From DATFNI01 sp963787205 (GTDB lineage Bacteria > Bacteroidota > Rhodothermia > Balneolales > DATFMH01), in the NCBI GenBank assembly GCA_963787205.1, contig CAWBCD010000003.1, forward strand, positions 1-64,000: 64,000 nt of DNA. The letters run 5' to 3'. Shown piece after piece: positions 27,501-36,409 of the stretch; positions within the stretch are counted from its first letter, which is position 1; each line of letters opens with the position of its first letter. Under the pieces are notes generated by a model. That model worked only from the letters and a program-made list of their open reading frames with translations, searched no databases and was not told the DNA's origin. Made by a program: the position numbers and the translations under genes.

Positions 27501-27541
27501 ACATCAAAATTATTATGTGTAATTAAATAAAAGGAGAAAAA

Positions 27542-29476
27542 ATGAGTTGGTTTGATGGTTTAGAGGGAAATGCACTTGAGATTGCCAGAACAAATGAGAA
27601 TCCTCTTAGGGTTATGGCTGGTCCGGGAACTGGGAAAAGCTTCGCGATGAAAAGGAGGGTTGCAAGAATTTTAGAAGAAGACAGTGTGGATCCACGAGGT
27701 ATACTGGCATTAACATTTACCAGAACTGCTGCTCGTGACTTAAAAGATGAACTTCATCAGCTTAATATTGAGGGATGTGAACATATTGACGCAGGTACAT
27801 TGCACTCATTTTGTTTCAAACTATTGAGTAAAAATCATGTTTTGGAATATTTGGGTAGGGAACCACAACCTTTATTGACCATATCCAATTCAGGCATTTT
27901 GAAATTTCAAGCTGAGCCTATGCTGCATGATCTGAGAGGTGAGAACGACTTTGGGACTTTACGAGAAATGACTGCAAGAATTAGAGCATATGAAGCAGCA
28001 TGGGCAAGATTGCAAATTGATGAGCCGGGGAGAATCCAGAATGAAATTGATGCTGAATTTGAGCGAGCATTAATTAGTTGGCTAACTTTTCATAAAGGAA
28101 TGTTAATCGGAGAATTAGTTCCTTATGCCCTAAGATATCTTTTAGAAAATCCAACCTGTGAAGAGCGTAATTTCTATGATTATGTAATCGTTGATGAATA
28201 TCAAGATTTAAATAAGGCAGAACAGGTACTAATAGATCAAATTTCTGAGAATACCGGCACATCAATTGTTGGAGATATTGATCAATCGATATATAGTTTC
28301 AAATATGCCCACCCAGAAGGAATACTGGAATATTCCCAAACGCATGAAACAACGCACGATGAAAATTTGACCGAATGCAGAAGGTGTCCTACCTCAGTAG
28401 TTAGTGTAGCGGATAGTTTAATTAGAAATAATCATCCGGGTGGACAAGGTGCAAGATTAGTATCGCATGCAGCGAATCCAGTTGGTAGTGTAGATATTGT
28501 ACAATTTCGTTCAATAGACGAAGAATCAGCCGGATTGGCAGAGTACGTTAACCATCTTATTGAGAATGAGGATTACAATCCGGGTGACATACTAATATTG
28601 ACACCAAGGAGAGTCATCGCTTACCAGATCAGAGATAACCTAGTTCAATTAGGCAATCGGGTTCATAGTTATTATCAGGAAGAAGCACTAGAAGATAATC
28701 AAGCGCAGTTGGCTTTTACCAAATTATCCCTACTTGTTAACAGAGATGACAGATTGGCGCTGAGATATTGGCTGGGATATGGATCTGGTACATGGAATAG
28801 AAGGGGCTATAGTTATTTAAGATCATATTGTCACGAACATGGCATTTCACCTTTTCATGCATTAACCCAACTGAATAATAATGAAATCGAATTCCAGTAT
28901 TCCGGTGGGCTTAAAACAAGATTTCAACTAATTAATGAGGAATTGAACAGGCTAGAATCCTTAAATGTTCAGGAAACTATCGATGCACTTTTCCCACAAA
29001 GTGAGGAATGGGCTGAACAGTTAAGATCTTTAGCTGATGAGGTTTTTAACAATGAAATAAGCTTAGGTGGTTTTTTAAATGCCCTAACGACAAAAATAAC
29101 TCAACCTATTATGCCAGAAGAGGGGAATTATGTAAGGATAATGAGCTTACATAAATCAAAAGGCTTAAGTAGCCCAGTTGTTATCATTGCAGGATGCGTT
29201 GAAGGCTTAATTCCTATGGTAGATAATGAGTTAGTTGGTTGGGAAAGAGAAAAAGCTCTGCAGGAACAAAGGCGATTATTCTATGTTGCTATGACCAGAA
29301 CCAGAGAAAAATTGGTGATTAGCAGTTTTAGAAACATAGACAAAGCTCTTTCATATCGCATTGGAGCATCAGTACGTGGTAATTCAACCATTACATCGAG
29401 ATTCATCCGAGAATTGGGAACAAGTAGTCCAAGAGTAATGGATGGTCGTCAATGGATTCAAAACGGGTATAGTTAA
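27542..29476 (+). CDS. UvrD/Rep-like SF1A helicase between SIR2 and hsdR
   Basis: 644 aa. Motifs in order are GPGTGKSFAMKRRV (Walker A Lys32), LALTFTRTAARDL (Ia), VDEYQDLNKAEQ (motif II Asp218-Glu219), GDIDQSIYSFKYA (III), MSLHKSKGLSSPVVIIAG (V) and RRLFYVAMTRTREKL (VI). A strong AAGGAG lies 6 bases before the ATG. It is shorter than UvrD proper and has no visible nuclease domain. GajB of Gabija is a comparable small UvrD-like helicase, but there the partner is an OLD nuclease, not SIR2. Its place directly after the SIR2 gene suggests a two-protein sensor/effector pair. Confidence 0.85.
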   Translation: MSWFDGLEGNALEIARTNENPLRVMAGPGTGKSFAMKRRVARILEEDSVDPRGILALTFTRTAARDLKDELHQLNIEGCEHIDAGTLHSFCFKLLSKNHVLEYLGREPQPLLTISNSGILKFQAEPMLHDLRGENDFGTLREMTARIRAYEAAWARLQIDEPGRIQNEIDAEFERALISWLTFHKGMLIGELVPYALRYLLENPTCEERNFYDYVIVDEYQDLNKAEQVLIDQISENTGTSIVGDIDQSIYSFKYAHPEGILEYSQTHETTHDENLTECRRCPTSVVSVADSLIRNNHPGGQGARLVSHAANPVGSVDIVQFRSIDEESAGLAEYVNHLIENEDYNPGDILILTPRRVIAYQIRDNLVQLGNRVHSYYQEEALEDNQAQLAFTKLSLLVNRDDRLALRYWLGYGSGTWNRRGYSYLRSYCHEHGISPFHALTQLNNNEIEFQYSGGLKTRFQLINEELNRLESLNVQETIDALFPQSEEWAEQLRSLADEVFNNEISLGGFLNALTTKITQPIMPEEGNYVRIMSLHKSKGLSSPVVIIAGCVEGLIPMVDNELVGWEREKALQEQRRLFYVAMTRTREKLVISSFRNIDKALSYRIGASVRGNSTITSRFIRELGTSSPRVMDGRQWIQNGYS

Positions 29477-29569
29477 TTCAAACGAATAAGCCTATAGATG
29501 ATTAGATAAAAAACAGTGATAAATCTATTGTGAAAAGAAATCATTACGATAATCATAATGTGATTGGTG

Positions 29570-32500
29570 ATGGCTGAATATTCAGAAGATTCTCAGGTCG
29601 AACAACCGGCTATCGAACTATTTGCCGATTTAGGCTGGCAAACCATCAATGCCTACGAGGAGATATTGGGGACAAACGGTACCCTGGGCCGGGAGACGCA
29701 GCAGGAGGTTGTTTTAACATCCCGCCTGAAAAAGGCGATGCAGTCGCTCAATCCGGAGGTGGGAGAATCGCAGATTGATGAAGCCATCAATGAGGTCACT
29801 CGGGACCGGTCATCGATGCATCCGGTCCGGGCGGCGAATGAGGTTTACAAACTGTTTCGCGATGGGGTACCGGTCGAGTTTCGGGATGAGGAGGGGAAGC
29901 TGGAGCAAGTCAACATCCGGATCATCGACTGGAGACAAAAAGAGAACAACGACTGGCTGCTGGTATCGCAATTCTGGGTATCCGGCGACTATGGCCGCAA
30001 GCGTCCCGACCTGGTCGCCTTCGTCAACGGCATCCCCCTGATCGTATTCGAGCTGAAAAAAGCATCCCGGCATGTCAAAGAAGCCTACACCGACAACATC
30101 AGCGATTACAAAGATACCATCCCGCAACTATTCTGGTATGCGTTTGTGCTCATCCTGTCCAACGGGGCCGAAACGAAGATCGGAACGCTGACCGCTCCCT
30201 GGGAACACTACGGCGAGTGGAAAAAGATCAACGATGAGGGAGAAGTCGGCGTGGTCTCCCTGGAAACGGCCATTCGCGGGGTCTGCGAGAAAGACCGGCT
30301 GCTGGATCTGCTCGAACACTTCATCCTGTTCAAGGAATCGCGCGGCACACCAGAGGTCCTGCTGGCACGCAACCATCAATACCTGGGAGTGAACAATGCC
30401 ATCCGGGCCGTCCGCAACCTCCGGGAAAACCGGGGCAAGCTGGGCGTGTTCTGGCACACGCAAGGCAGCGGGAAGAGCTATTCGATGGTCTTCTTTACCC
30501 GGAAGATCCTGCGCGCCCTTACCGGAGACTGGAAATTCCTGATCGTCACCGACCGGACCGACCTCGATGATCAGATCTACAAGAATTTTGCCTCGACCGG
30601 GGCCGTCACCGAACCGGAAGAGACGATCCGGGCCGACAGCCGCGAGGAGTTGAAACAACTGCTCAGCGAAAATCACCGCTACGTCTTTACGCTCATCCAG
30701 AAATTCCACACCCGAGACGGCGAACCGTTTCCGGTGGTATCCGAAGATCCGGACATCATCGTCATCACCGATGAGGCCCACCGCACCCAGTACGATGTGC
30801 TGGCGATGAACATGCGCAAGGCCCTGCCCAACGCCGCGTTCATCGGGTTCACCGGCACCCCGCTGATCAGAGGAGAGGACCAGAAGACGCGCGAGGTCTT
30901 CGGCGACTACGTGAGTATTTACGACTTCAAGGAATCGATCGACGACGGGGCAACCGTTCCGCTGTACTACGAAAACCGGATCCCCGAACTGCAACTGGTC
31001 AACGAGAAGCTGAACGAAGACCTGGGCGAGGTCCTCGACGAGGCGATGCTCAATGAGCACGATGAGGAGAAGCTGGAACGGGAATTCCGGAACGAATACC
31101 AGCTCATCACCCGCGATGAACGCCTCGATGTCATTGCCGGAGACATCGTCACGCATTTCCTGAACCGGGGATACCAGGGCAAGGCGATGGTCATCTCCAT
31201 CGACCGGTACACAGCCGTGCGCATGTACGATAAAGTGCAGCACTTCTGGCAGGAAGAGATCCGCAGGATCAACAAAGAGCTGCGAACCGCCGAAGGATCA
31301 GAGCGCGATGTGCTGCTGGAACAGCTCAACTACATGCATGAGACCGACATGGCCGTGGTGGTCTCTCAATCGCAAAACGAAATCCGGGACTTCGACGCCA
31401 AAGGTCTGGATATCCGCCGCCACCGCGAGCGTATCGTCAAAGAACCGCTGGACGAGAAATTCAAAGATCCCAACGACCCGCTGCGGATGGTCTTTGTCTG
31501 CGCTATGTGGATTACCGGGTTCGACGTACCCAGCCTGTCCACGCTCTACCTCGATAAGCCGATGAAGAGTCACACCCTCATGCAGACCATCGCACGGGCC
31601 AACCGGGTGTTCGAAGGCAAGAACAACGGGCTGATCGTCGACTACATCGGTGTGTTTCGCAATCTGCAAAAAGCCCTGGCCGTCTATGCCACCGGACGCA
31701 AAGACGAGGATGAAGGCACGATGCCAGTCAGGAATAAAGAAGAGCTGGTCGACCGCCTGAACGAAGCCGTCGAAGCCGCCAAAGCGTTTTGCCAAAAACG
31801 AGGTGTGGACCTGGATGCCATCATCCAGAGCTCAGGCTTCGAACAGATCAAATATCAGGAAGCCTTTGCCAAAGCCATCGTCGATTATCACAACCTGGAA
31901 GAAGAAGTTGGTGAGGCCGCCGAACAGGTGCTGATCAATGACTCCTACAAAAAAGAATTCCAGGGCCATGTCAACCTGGTGGACCGACTGTACAAAGCCA
32001 TCCTGCCCGATCCGGCCGCCGAAGCATTCCTGCCGGTCCGTTCGGCACTGAAGGCGATCTCCGACATGATCAAAGTCCTGAGACCACCGGCAGAAGACGA
32101 TCTGGATGATATCCGCAGAAAAATAGAACAGGTGCTCGACTTCTCCATATCGAGCGAAGGCTACGTGATGGACCCCGGATCAGACGGTCAGATGATCGAC
32201 CTGAGCCGCATCGATTTCGACAAACTCCGGGAACGCTTCGATCAAAGCAAGCGAAAACACTCGATGGTAGAGCTGCTAAAAGGAACCATCGAAGAGAAGC
32301 TCGAAGCCATGATCGAACAAAACCGCACCCGCATGGACTTCCGCGAGCGCTACGAAGAGATGATCGAGCAATACAACAACTACAGCATCAACGTCAATGT
32401 GCTGTTCGACGAACTCGTCAAACTGGTCGGCGATCTGGACCAGGAAGAACAACGCCACGTCAAAGAAAACCTCAGCGAAGAAGAACTGGCATTGTTTGAT

Positions 32501-32773
32501 CTGTTAGTCACCAAAGATCATATTGAACTCACGGATAAAGAACGGGCCACTGTTAAACAGGCCGTCCGTGAACTTCTGGATACTCTCAAGAGTGAAAAGC
32601 TGGTTCTTGATTGGCGCAAGAGGCAACGAACACGTGCACAGGTTCGCGTAACCATCGAACGTATGTTAGACAAAGAACTACCACGGGCTTATACCCCCGA
32701 GCTGTATAACCAGGTGTGTGCGGAGGTGTATAACCATGTGTATGAGCGGTATGGGAGTGGAGTTTATGGGTGA
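29570..32773 (+). CDS. hsdR: Type I restriction enzyme subunit HsdR
   Basis: 1067 aa from ATG 29570; the TTG and GTG just upstream are less likely starts. The N-terminal nuclease has RPDLVAF (Asp147) and VFELKK (Glu161, Lys163), a PD-(D/E)xK set. The translocase has Walker A HTQGSGKS (Lys302) and ITDEAHRT (Asp401), FIGFTGTPL, and late motifs MWITGFDVPSLS and QTIARANRV. The C-terminal helical region binds the M2S core. It cleaves DNA after translocation when sites are unmethylated. The gene is complete and GC-rich, unlike the broken hsdS. Composition turns AT-rich again after about 32490. Confidence 0.92.
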   Translation: MAEYSEDSQVEQPAIELFADLGWQTINAYEEILGTNGTLGRETQQEVVLTSRLKKAMQSLNPEVGESQIDEAINEVTRDRSSMHPVRAANEVYKLFRDGVPVEFRDEEGKLEQVNIRIIDWRQKENNDWLLVSQFWVSGDYGRKRPDLVAFVNGIPLIVFELKKASRHVKEAYTDNISDYKDTIPQLFWYAFVLILSNGAETKIGTLTAPWEHYGEWKKINDEGEVGVVSLETAIRGVCEKDRLLDLLEHFILFKESRGTPEVLLARNHQYLGVNNAIRAVRNLRENRGKLGVFWHTQGSGKSYSMVFFTRKILRALTGDWKFLIVTDRTDLDDQIYKNFASTGAVTEPEETIRADSREELKQLLSENHRYVFTLIQKFHTRDGEPFPVVSEDPDIIVITDEAHRTQYDVLAMNMRKALPNAAFIGFTGTPLIRGEDQKTREVFGDYVSIYDFKESIDDGATVPLYYENRIPELQLVNEKLNEDLGEVLDEAMLNEHDEEKLEREFRNEYQLITRDERLDVIAGDIVTHFLNRGYQGKAMVISIDRYTAVRMYDKVQHFWQEEIRRINKELRTAEGSERDVLLEQLNYMHETDMAVVVSQSQNEIRDFDAKGLDIRRHRERIVKEPLDEKFKDPNDPLRMVFVCAMWITGFDVPSLSTLYLDKPMKSHTLMQTIARANRVFEGKNNGLIVDYIGVFRNLQKALAVYATGRKDEDEGTMPVRNKEELVDRLNEAVEAAKAFCQKRGVDLDAIIQSSGFEQIKYQEAFAKAIVDYHNLEEEVGEAAEQVLINDSYKKEFQGHVNLVDRLYKAILPDPAAEAFLPVRSALKAISDMIKVLRPPAEDDLDDIRRKIEQVLDFSISSEGYVMDPGSDGQMIDLSRIDFDKLRERFDQSKRKHSMVELLKGTIEEKLEAMIEQNRTRMDFRERYEEMIEQYNNYSINVNVLFDELVKLVGDLDQEEQRHVKENLSEEELALFDLLVTKDHIELTDKERATVKQAVRELLDTLKSEKLVLDWRKRQRTRAQVRVTIERMLDKELPRAYTPELYNQVCAEVYNHVYERYGSGVYG

Positions 32774-32863
32774 GCTCAGGATAGAAAAATCGTATTCATT
32801 GATAGATGAATTGATTGCTTCTAAGGAAACTATTTTTGTAGAAAATTAACGTATTGCTTAATT

Positions 32864-33277
32864 TTGTCGAGAAAGAGAAAAGCACAGATAATCAAAAAAT
32901 CGAATGATGGAAAATGTTGTATTGCCATCGATGTAGAAAGTGCCAAAGAGATTCTGAGTTATATCAATCAGGATAAGAGGCACAAGAAGAAGTTTAATTT
33001 CATATGTGACATCATTCTCGGAGGCTTGCGAAATACCGAGCTTTATGACAAAGAGGAACCTGATGATGAGAGTAAAGGTGTCCGTGCCATGAAGTTCTTT
33101 AAAGGTCAGGAAAATGACAGAATCTATTGCAAAGAAATAACGTTAAAGGACAGGACATTTGTTGTTATTGCTTCCGAACTACATGAGAAGAAGAAGAGTC
33201 AGAAGCTTACGCATAAAGAACTTAATATAATACACCGGGTAGCAGGTTATGAATACGAAGAAATCTATGACTCCTGA
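32864..33277 (+). CDS. RelE/HigB-type toxin of a toxin-antitoxin-chaperone operon
   Basis: 137 aa from TTG 32864; no ATG precedes the conserved part. Basic, with the compact alpha/beta pattern of HigB/RelE mRNA interferases. The likely active part is VRAMKFFKGQENDRIYCKEITLKDRTFVVIASELHEKKKSQKLTHKELNII, cut here into its segments VRAMKFFKGQ, RIYCKEI and HEKKKSQKLTHKE. It overlaps the XRE antitoxin by 29 bp, and a SecB-like chaperone gene follows. That gene order is the hallmark of TAC modules such as Mycobacterium tuberculosis HigBA-SecB. The toxin family call is moderate; the operon context strengthens it. Confidence 0.65.
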   Translation: MSRKRKAQIIKKSNDGKCCIAIDVESAKEILSYINQDKRHKKKFNFICDIILGGLRNTELYDKEEPDDESKGVRAMKFFKGQENDRIYCKEITLKDRTFVVIASELHEKKKSQKLTHKELNIIHRVAGYEYEEIYDS

Positions 33278-33713
33278 AGAGGTCAAAGCGTCTTTTGATC
33301 AATTCTTTGACAGTTTCTCAGAGGAAGAACTGCTGGAACAACGTGCTCATTTGTTGGCGTTTAGGTTTCTTAGCGAAGTGGAAAAGGCCATGGAAAAAGA
33401 GGGGATAACCCGTAAAGAACTGGCACGACGTATCGGCACCTCAGCAAGCTACGTAACCCAACTTTTCCGTGGCGACCGCTTGCTTAATTTTAATACAGTT
33501 GCCAAGATGGAAAAGGCGCTCGGACTTGATTTTGAAATAAAGGATAAGGCGAATAGAGAATCATCAAAGAATGAAATTCCGAATCCATTCGATAAAAAAA
33601 TCGATCCTCAGGTAGGTTTTTGGGCTTTCCATGCCCATCCGGATTATTCAGCACCCTATGAACCTATACAAGAGGAAGACGAATACTCAAATCCTAACCT
33701 TGCGGCAGCATAA
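33249..33713 (+). CDS. XRE-family (HigA-like) antitoxin with C-terminal chaperone-addiction-like tail
   Basis: 154 aa. An N-terminal helical segment (1-50) precedes a clear helix-turn-helix at about 50-95 (ITRKELARRIGTSASYVTQL then FRGDR). The last ~45 residues are an extra aromatic tail (DPQVGFWAFHAHPDYSAPYE). In TAC systems such a tail (ChAD) must be bound by the SecB-like chaperone for the antitoxin to fold. It overlaps the toxin gene by 29 bp and shares one base with the SecB-like start (TAATG). It probably also represses the operon. Confidence 0.8.
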   Translation: MNTKKSMTPEEVKASFDQFFDSFSEEELLEQRAHLLAFRFLSEVEKAMEKEGITRKELARRIGTSASYVTQLFRGDRLLNFNTVAKMEKALGLDFEIKDKANRESSKNEIPNPFDKKIDPQVGFWAFHAHPDYSAPYEPIQEEDEYSNPNLAAA

Positions 33714-34189
33714 TGATAGCACAACGTTCGCCACTTGTTTGGCAGCATTTTGCTGTTCTAAGATGGGATTATGAATTTATTGAGCCAAAGACTCAAAAGA
33801 AAAAGATTAACCCTGCGGATTTATTTAATCAGTATAAAATAAATGCTGATTTCGCCCATCAACATAAAAGTGAGGAAGATCACCAGTTACGCGTATTCGT
33901 TAAGTTGGATGTAAACAACGGTGAAGATCAACTGGCAGGATACCGAATATCAATCGAGACAGTTGGATTCTTTAAGGTAGATAGTGAGGTCAAATTAGAT
34001 GATGCAACAGGTCAGAATTTGGCCGCATTTGCGCCGGTAAATATGCTTATTGGCCGAATCAGATCAATTATCGCACAATTTACCGGTCTTGCACCATTTG
34101 GGACCTATGAATTGCCTGTTTTAGACTTAAATGATCTGTTTAAGAAGAAATCGCAGGCTGGAGAAATAGAGGGGAAAAAAGCAGAATAG
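33713..34189 (+). CDS. SecB-like chaperone of the TAC module
   Basis: 158 aa. The C-terminal half carries the SecB-fold pattern: YRISIETVGFFKV (beta-strand), NLAAFAPVNMLIGRIRSII (the helix equivalent of SecB 'LFPyaRe.i') and FGTYELPVLDLNDLFKK (the 'LPPinf...' end). It is not the housekeeping SecB, because it lies in a toxin-antitoxin operon and starts on the last base of the antitoxin stop. Known TAC chaperones protect the antitoxin tail and release the toxin when diverted by unfolded exported or phage proteins. Confidence 0.75.
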   Translation: MIAQRSPLVWQHFAVLRWDYEFIEPKTQKKKINPADLFNQYKINADFAHQHKSEEDHQLRVFVKLDVNNGEDQLAGYRISIETVGFFKVDSEVKLDDATGQNLAAFAPVNMLIGRIRSIIAQFTGLAPFGTYELPVLDLNDLFKKKSQAGEIEGKKAE

Positions 34190-34473
34190 TACAGGCAAAA
34201 AATCTATTTTTACGCTTACCTCCAGAAAGCGTTATGACACCATACTAAAACCACACAATGCGAGATTCTTTTGGTCGTAACGGAAGACAATTGGTCTCAC
34301 GACCTGGCTCATAACAGATAGATGAGATCAATTTCTGGAGACCTAAGGGTATAGCTATGTTTTGTACCATCAAACTCGGTGACATTTTTCTGTTTACGAT
34401 ACACAGTCTTGGTACTGACATTGAAATGTATAGCCTTCGTCTCTATATTTGTGATCAACATAATTTTAGTATT

Positions 34474-34659
34474 ATGAGCAGCGAAAGAAAAAATACCGAA
34501 GCAGCTAAGAAGAAAAAACGTCGGTCTCTTAAACGGGATCCACGGACAGGTATGTTTGTGCTTTCCGGGCCTCCCATGACCAAAAAACAAGTGGCAAAGG
34601 ATTTTCCCGAAGATTCTGATAGGGATGCTATTATTATACGCAGATCTGTAGGATTGTGA
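34474..34659 (+). CDS. Small antitoxin-like protein upstream of a PIN toxin
   Basis: 61 aa from ATG 34474 (a longer frame from 34357 has an unlikely, hydrophobic N-terminus). It is very basic (AAKKKKRRSLKRD) followed by GMFVLSGPPMTKKQVAKDF. The stop codon overlaps the GTG start of the PIN toxin (GTGA), the usual antitoxin-toxin layout. A remnant of its C-terminal half recurs at 45434-45545. Antitoxin role is inferred from position; I do not know the family. Confidence 0.7.
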   Translation: MSSERKNTEAAKKKKRRSLKRDPRTGMFVLSGPPMTKKQVAKDFPEDSDRDAIIIRRSVGL

Positions 34660-35090
34660 GTGCACTTTATGATTCAAGTGCCCTGGTAGCATTATATGTC
34701 GAGGCTCATCCACGCCATCAAATAATGGTTGACACCCATTTGGATTTGCTCAACGACGTAGGCGAATTCTATGTATGTGCTCACAGTTTAGCCGAATTAT
34801 ACAGTACCATTACAAAAGGGGTTTCTTATATGAATTTCTCTCCAGTAATGGCAGAAACGCTTATTGAGGAGGCCATTATGCCTCTCTTCAAGATTGTAGA
34901 GCTTGACAAGGTCGATTATCTGGCGGTAATAAACTTTTTAAAAAAGCATAGTCTGCGTGGTGGAATTATTTATGATGCTTTAATAGCCCGTGCCTCAGCC
35001 AATGTCGAAGCCGATAGTCTGGTAACATTCAATGTTAAGGATTTCAAGCGTGTCCGGGCATTGACCACTGCAAGTATATTGGAACCGTAG
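34656..35090 (+). CDS. vapC: VapC-like PIN-domain toxin
   Basis: 144 aa from GTG 34656. PIN signatures are LYDSSALVALYVEAHP (first Asp), CAHSLAELYSTIT (Glu), IIYDALIARASA (third acidic residue) and LVTFNVKDFKRVR (final Asp). All four acidic positions of a Mg-dependent PIN ribonuclease are present, so it is probably active. It is translationally coupled to the small antitoxin. An internally deleted copy is at 45543-45712. Confidence 0.85.
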   Translation: MSALYDSSALVALYVEAHPRHQIMVDTHLDLLNDVGEFYVCAHSLAELYSTITKGVSYMNFSPVMAETLIEEAIMPLFKIVELDKVDYLAVINFLKKHSLRGGIIYDALIARASANVEADSLVTFNVKDFKRVRALTTASILEP

Positions 35091-35139
35091 CTCCTTCACT
35101 TTCTCAAACGTCTTACAAAAAAAGAAAGATCTTTAAGTC

Positions 35140-35376
35140 ATGAAAGAAGACGAAAATGAATTAACTATTGCTCGGGCCGCGGTCTTTCTAAACATGTCTC
35201 AAACATATATCAGTAAGTTACTCGAGGGTGGGGAGATAGCTTATCATAAAGTAGGGACGCATCGTCGCATTAAACTCAAAGATCTTGAGCGATACAAACA
35301 GAAAATGGAGAAGGATCGTCGCAAGCATCTGGAAGAATTGGCAAAACAGGCGCAAGAATTAGATATGGGGTACTAA
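35140..35376 (+). CDS. Excisionase-family (HTH_17) DNA-binding protein, possible orphan antitoxin
   Basis: 78 aa. The MerR/excisionase-like helix-turn-helix is at residues 7-55 (LTIARAAVFLNMSQTYISKL, then GEIAYHKVGTHRRIKLKDLE), followed by a charged helix. Proteins of this size and fold commonly pair with a downstream PIN toxin, but here the next 480 bp contain no such gene. It may be an orphan antitoxin whose toxin was lost, or a regulator of the preceding PIN pair 50 bp upstream. Confidence 0.75.
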   Translation: MKEDENELTIARAAVFLNMSQTYISKLLEGGEIAYHKVGTHRRIKLKDLERYKQKMEKDRRKHLEELAKQAQELDMGY

Positions 35377-35861
35377 GTTGCTGCATTCAGGGCGTTTTAC
35401 CGTATTTCTGGATACAGAGTTCCACAAGATGATTATTACCAATAAATCAGAATAATGGCCATTTTTTGCCCATTTTTCCCAATTCGAGCGAATTTTAAAC
35501 AGTTACCCCAACTTTCTGATACTTTCTGCGACTTTTTGAAACTGCATAAACCTTAGAAAACCATTTGCGACAAAATGTGCACGTTTCAGACCTTTGTAAA
35601 CCTCCTGAAACAGGCCTTCAAATTCGTTATTTGGGTGCTTTATTCCAGCAAATTATCGGAATACGGGATGCAGGGAGCCGGGGATTTTTAAGAAATTTGT
35701 GGTGGCAAATGAGTAATGTGACAGGTAAGGATTTACAACCTGTCACTGCACCCTTTATGCGCAAGATCGTTAGGGCAATTGCTCAAAATTGTCCCTGAAA
35801 TTTCTTAATAAGATATTCGTTAACTATCTTACAAACGTAAGTCCTGCAAAACTAAACGGAA
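35377..35861. other. Intergenic region with a perfect inverted repeat, no gene seen
   Basis: 485 bp. It holds a 9-bp perfect inverted repeat, GTGACAGGT (35717-35725) and ACCTGTCAC (35737-35745), and a looser hairpin GGGCAATT...AATTGTCCC near 35774-35798. It may contain operators for the flanking TA genes or the scar of a lost toxin. A 77-codon frame at 35565 lacks any recognisable feature. Confidence 0.5.
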
Positions 35862-36077
35862 ATGAATCCTTCTAAAAAATTCATAGAACAACGAAAAGAT
35901 ATTTTGGGCGGTACTCCGGTCTTTAAGGGAACTCGCGTGCCTGTTCAGACTTTTTTCGAATATTTAGAAGCCGACCACTCTATTCAGGAATTTTTAGAAG
36001 ATTTTCCTACCGTTTCTCGCCAGCAAGCTATTGAAGTACTCGAATTATTTAAAAATCAGCTTTTCCAGCCGCAATGA
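35862..36077 (+). CDS. DUF433 antitoxin
   Basis: 71 aa, complete DUF433 domain: ILGGTPVFKGTRVPVQTFFE is the diagnostic motif, then SIQEFLEDFPTVSRQQAIEVL, an HTH-like helical end. DUF433 proteins are antitoxins that pair with DUF5615 PIN-like proteins. The stop overlaps the next start by 4 bp (ATGA). The promoter should lie in the preceding 480-bp spacer. Confidence 0.88.
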   Translation: MNPSKKFIEQRKDILGGTPVFKGTRVPVQTFFEYLEADHSIQEFLEDFPTVSRQQAIEVLELFKNQLFQPQ

Positions 36078-36409
36078 GTGTTAACATCTTGCTGGATGAA
36101 TGCCTTCCCAAAAAGTTGAAGTATAGAATTGAGGAATTAGATCCAGAATTTGAGGTAGCCACTGTCCCAGAAATGAATTGGGATAGTTATCCCGATGGAA
36201 AACTATTATCTAAAGCGGAAAAGGAATTTGATGTTTTCGTTACGAGTGATCGCAACCTAAGCTTTCAGCAGTCAATTCAGAATAGAGATATTCAGGTTTT
36301 GTTGCTGATAGCCGCCACTAATATTTATGAAGATCTGTTACCGCTGGTGAAAAAGTTAACGGCACTCATCAAAGCTCATAAACCCGGGCAGTTTGGGAGA
36401 GTCGAGTAA
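36074..36409 (+). CDS. DUF5615 PIN-like toxin
   Basis: 111 aa. ILLDECLPKKL at the start supplies the first acidic pair, DVFVTSDRNLSFQQ the second, and VLLLIAATNIYEDLLPLV the last strand. This matches the DUF5615 Mut7-C-like PIN fold. It is a probable ribonuclease, neutralised by the DUF433 protein upstream with which it overlaps by 4 bp. It is complete. Confidence 0.85.
   Translation: MSVNILLDECLPKKLKYRIEELDPEFEVATVPEMNWDSYPDGKLLSKAEKEFDVFVTSDRNLSFQQSIQNRDIQVLLLIAATNIYEDLLPLVKKLTALIKAHKPGQFGRVE

Noticed and set aside
26433..29476. Gabija or Thoeris
   Set aside because: Gabija needs an OLD/TOPRIM nuclease (GajA) and Thoeris a TIR protein (ThsB). Neither is visible next to these genes.
30128..31243. 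371-codon minus-strand frame inside hsdR (and 23802-24764 inside hsdM)
   Set aside because: Antisense to genes with full catalytic motifs. Long only because of GC-rich codon structure.
32766..32849. 27-codon frame overlapping the hsdR stop (MGELRIEKSYSLIDELI...)
   Set aside because: Could be the start of a lost gene. Too short and without a motif to call.
35565..35798. 77-codon frame before DUF433
   Set aside because: No RBS, no domain, and it runs through the inverted repeats.
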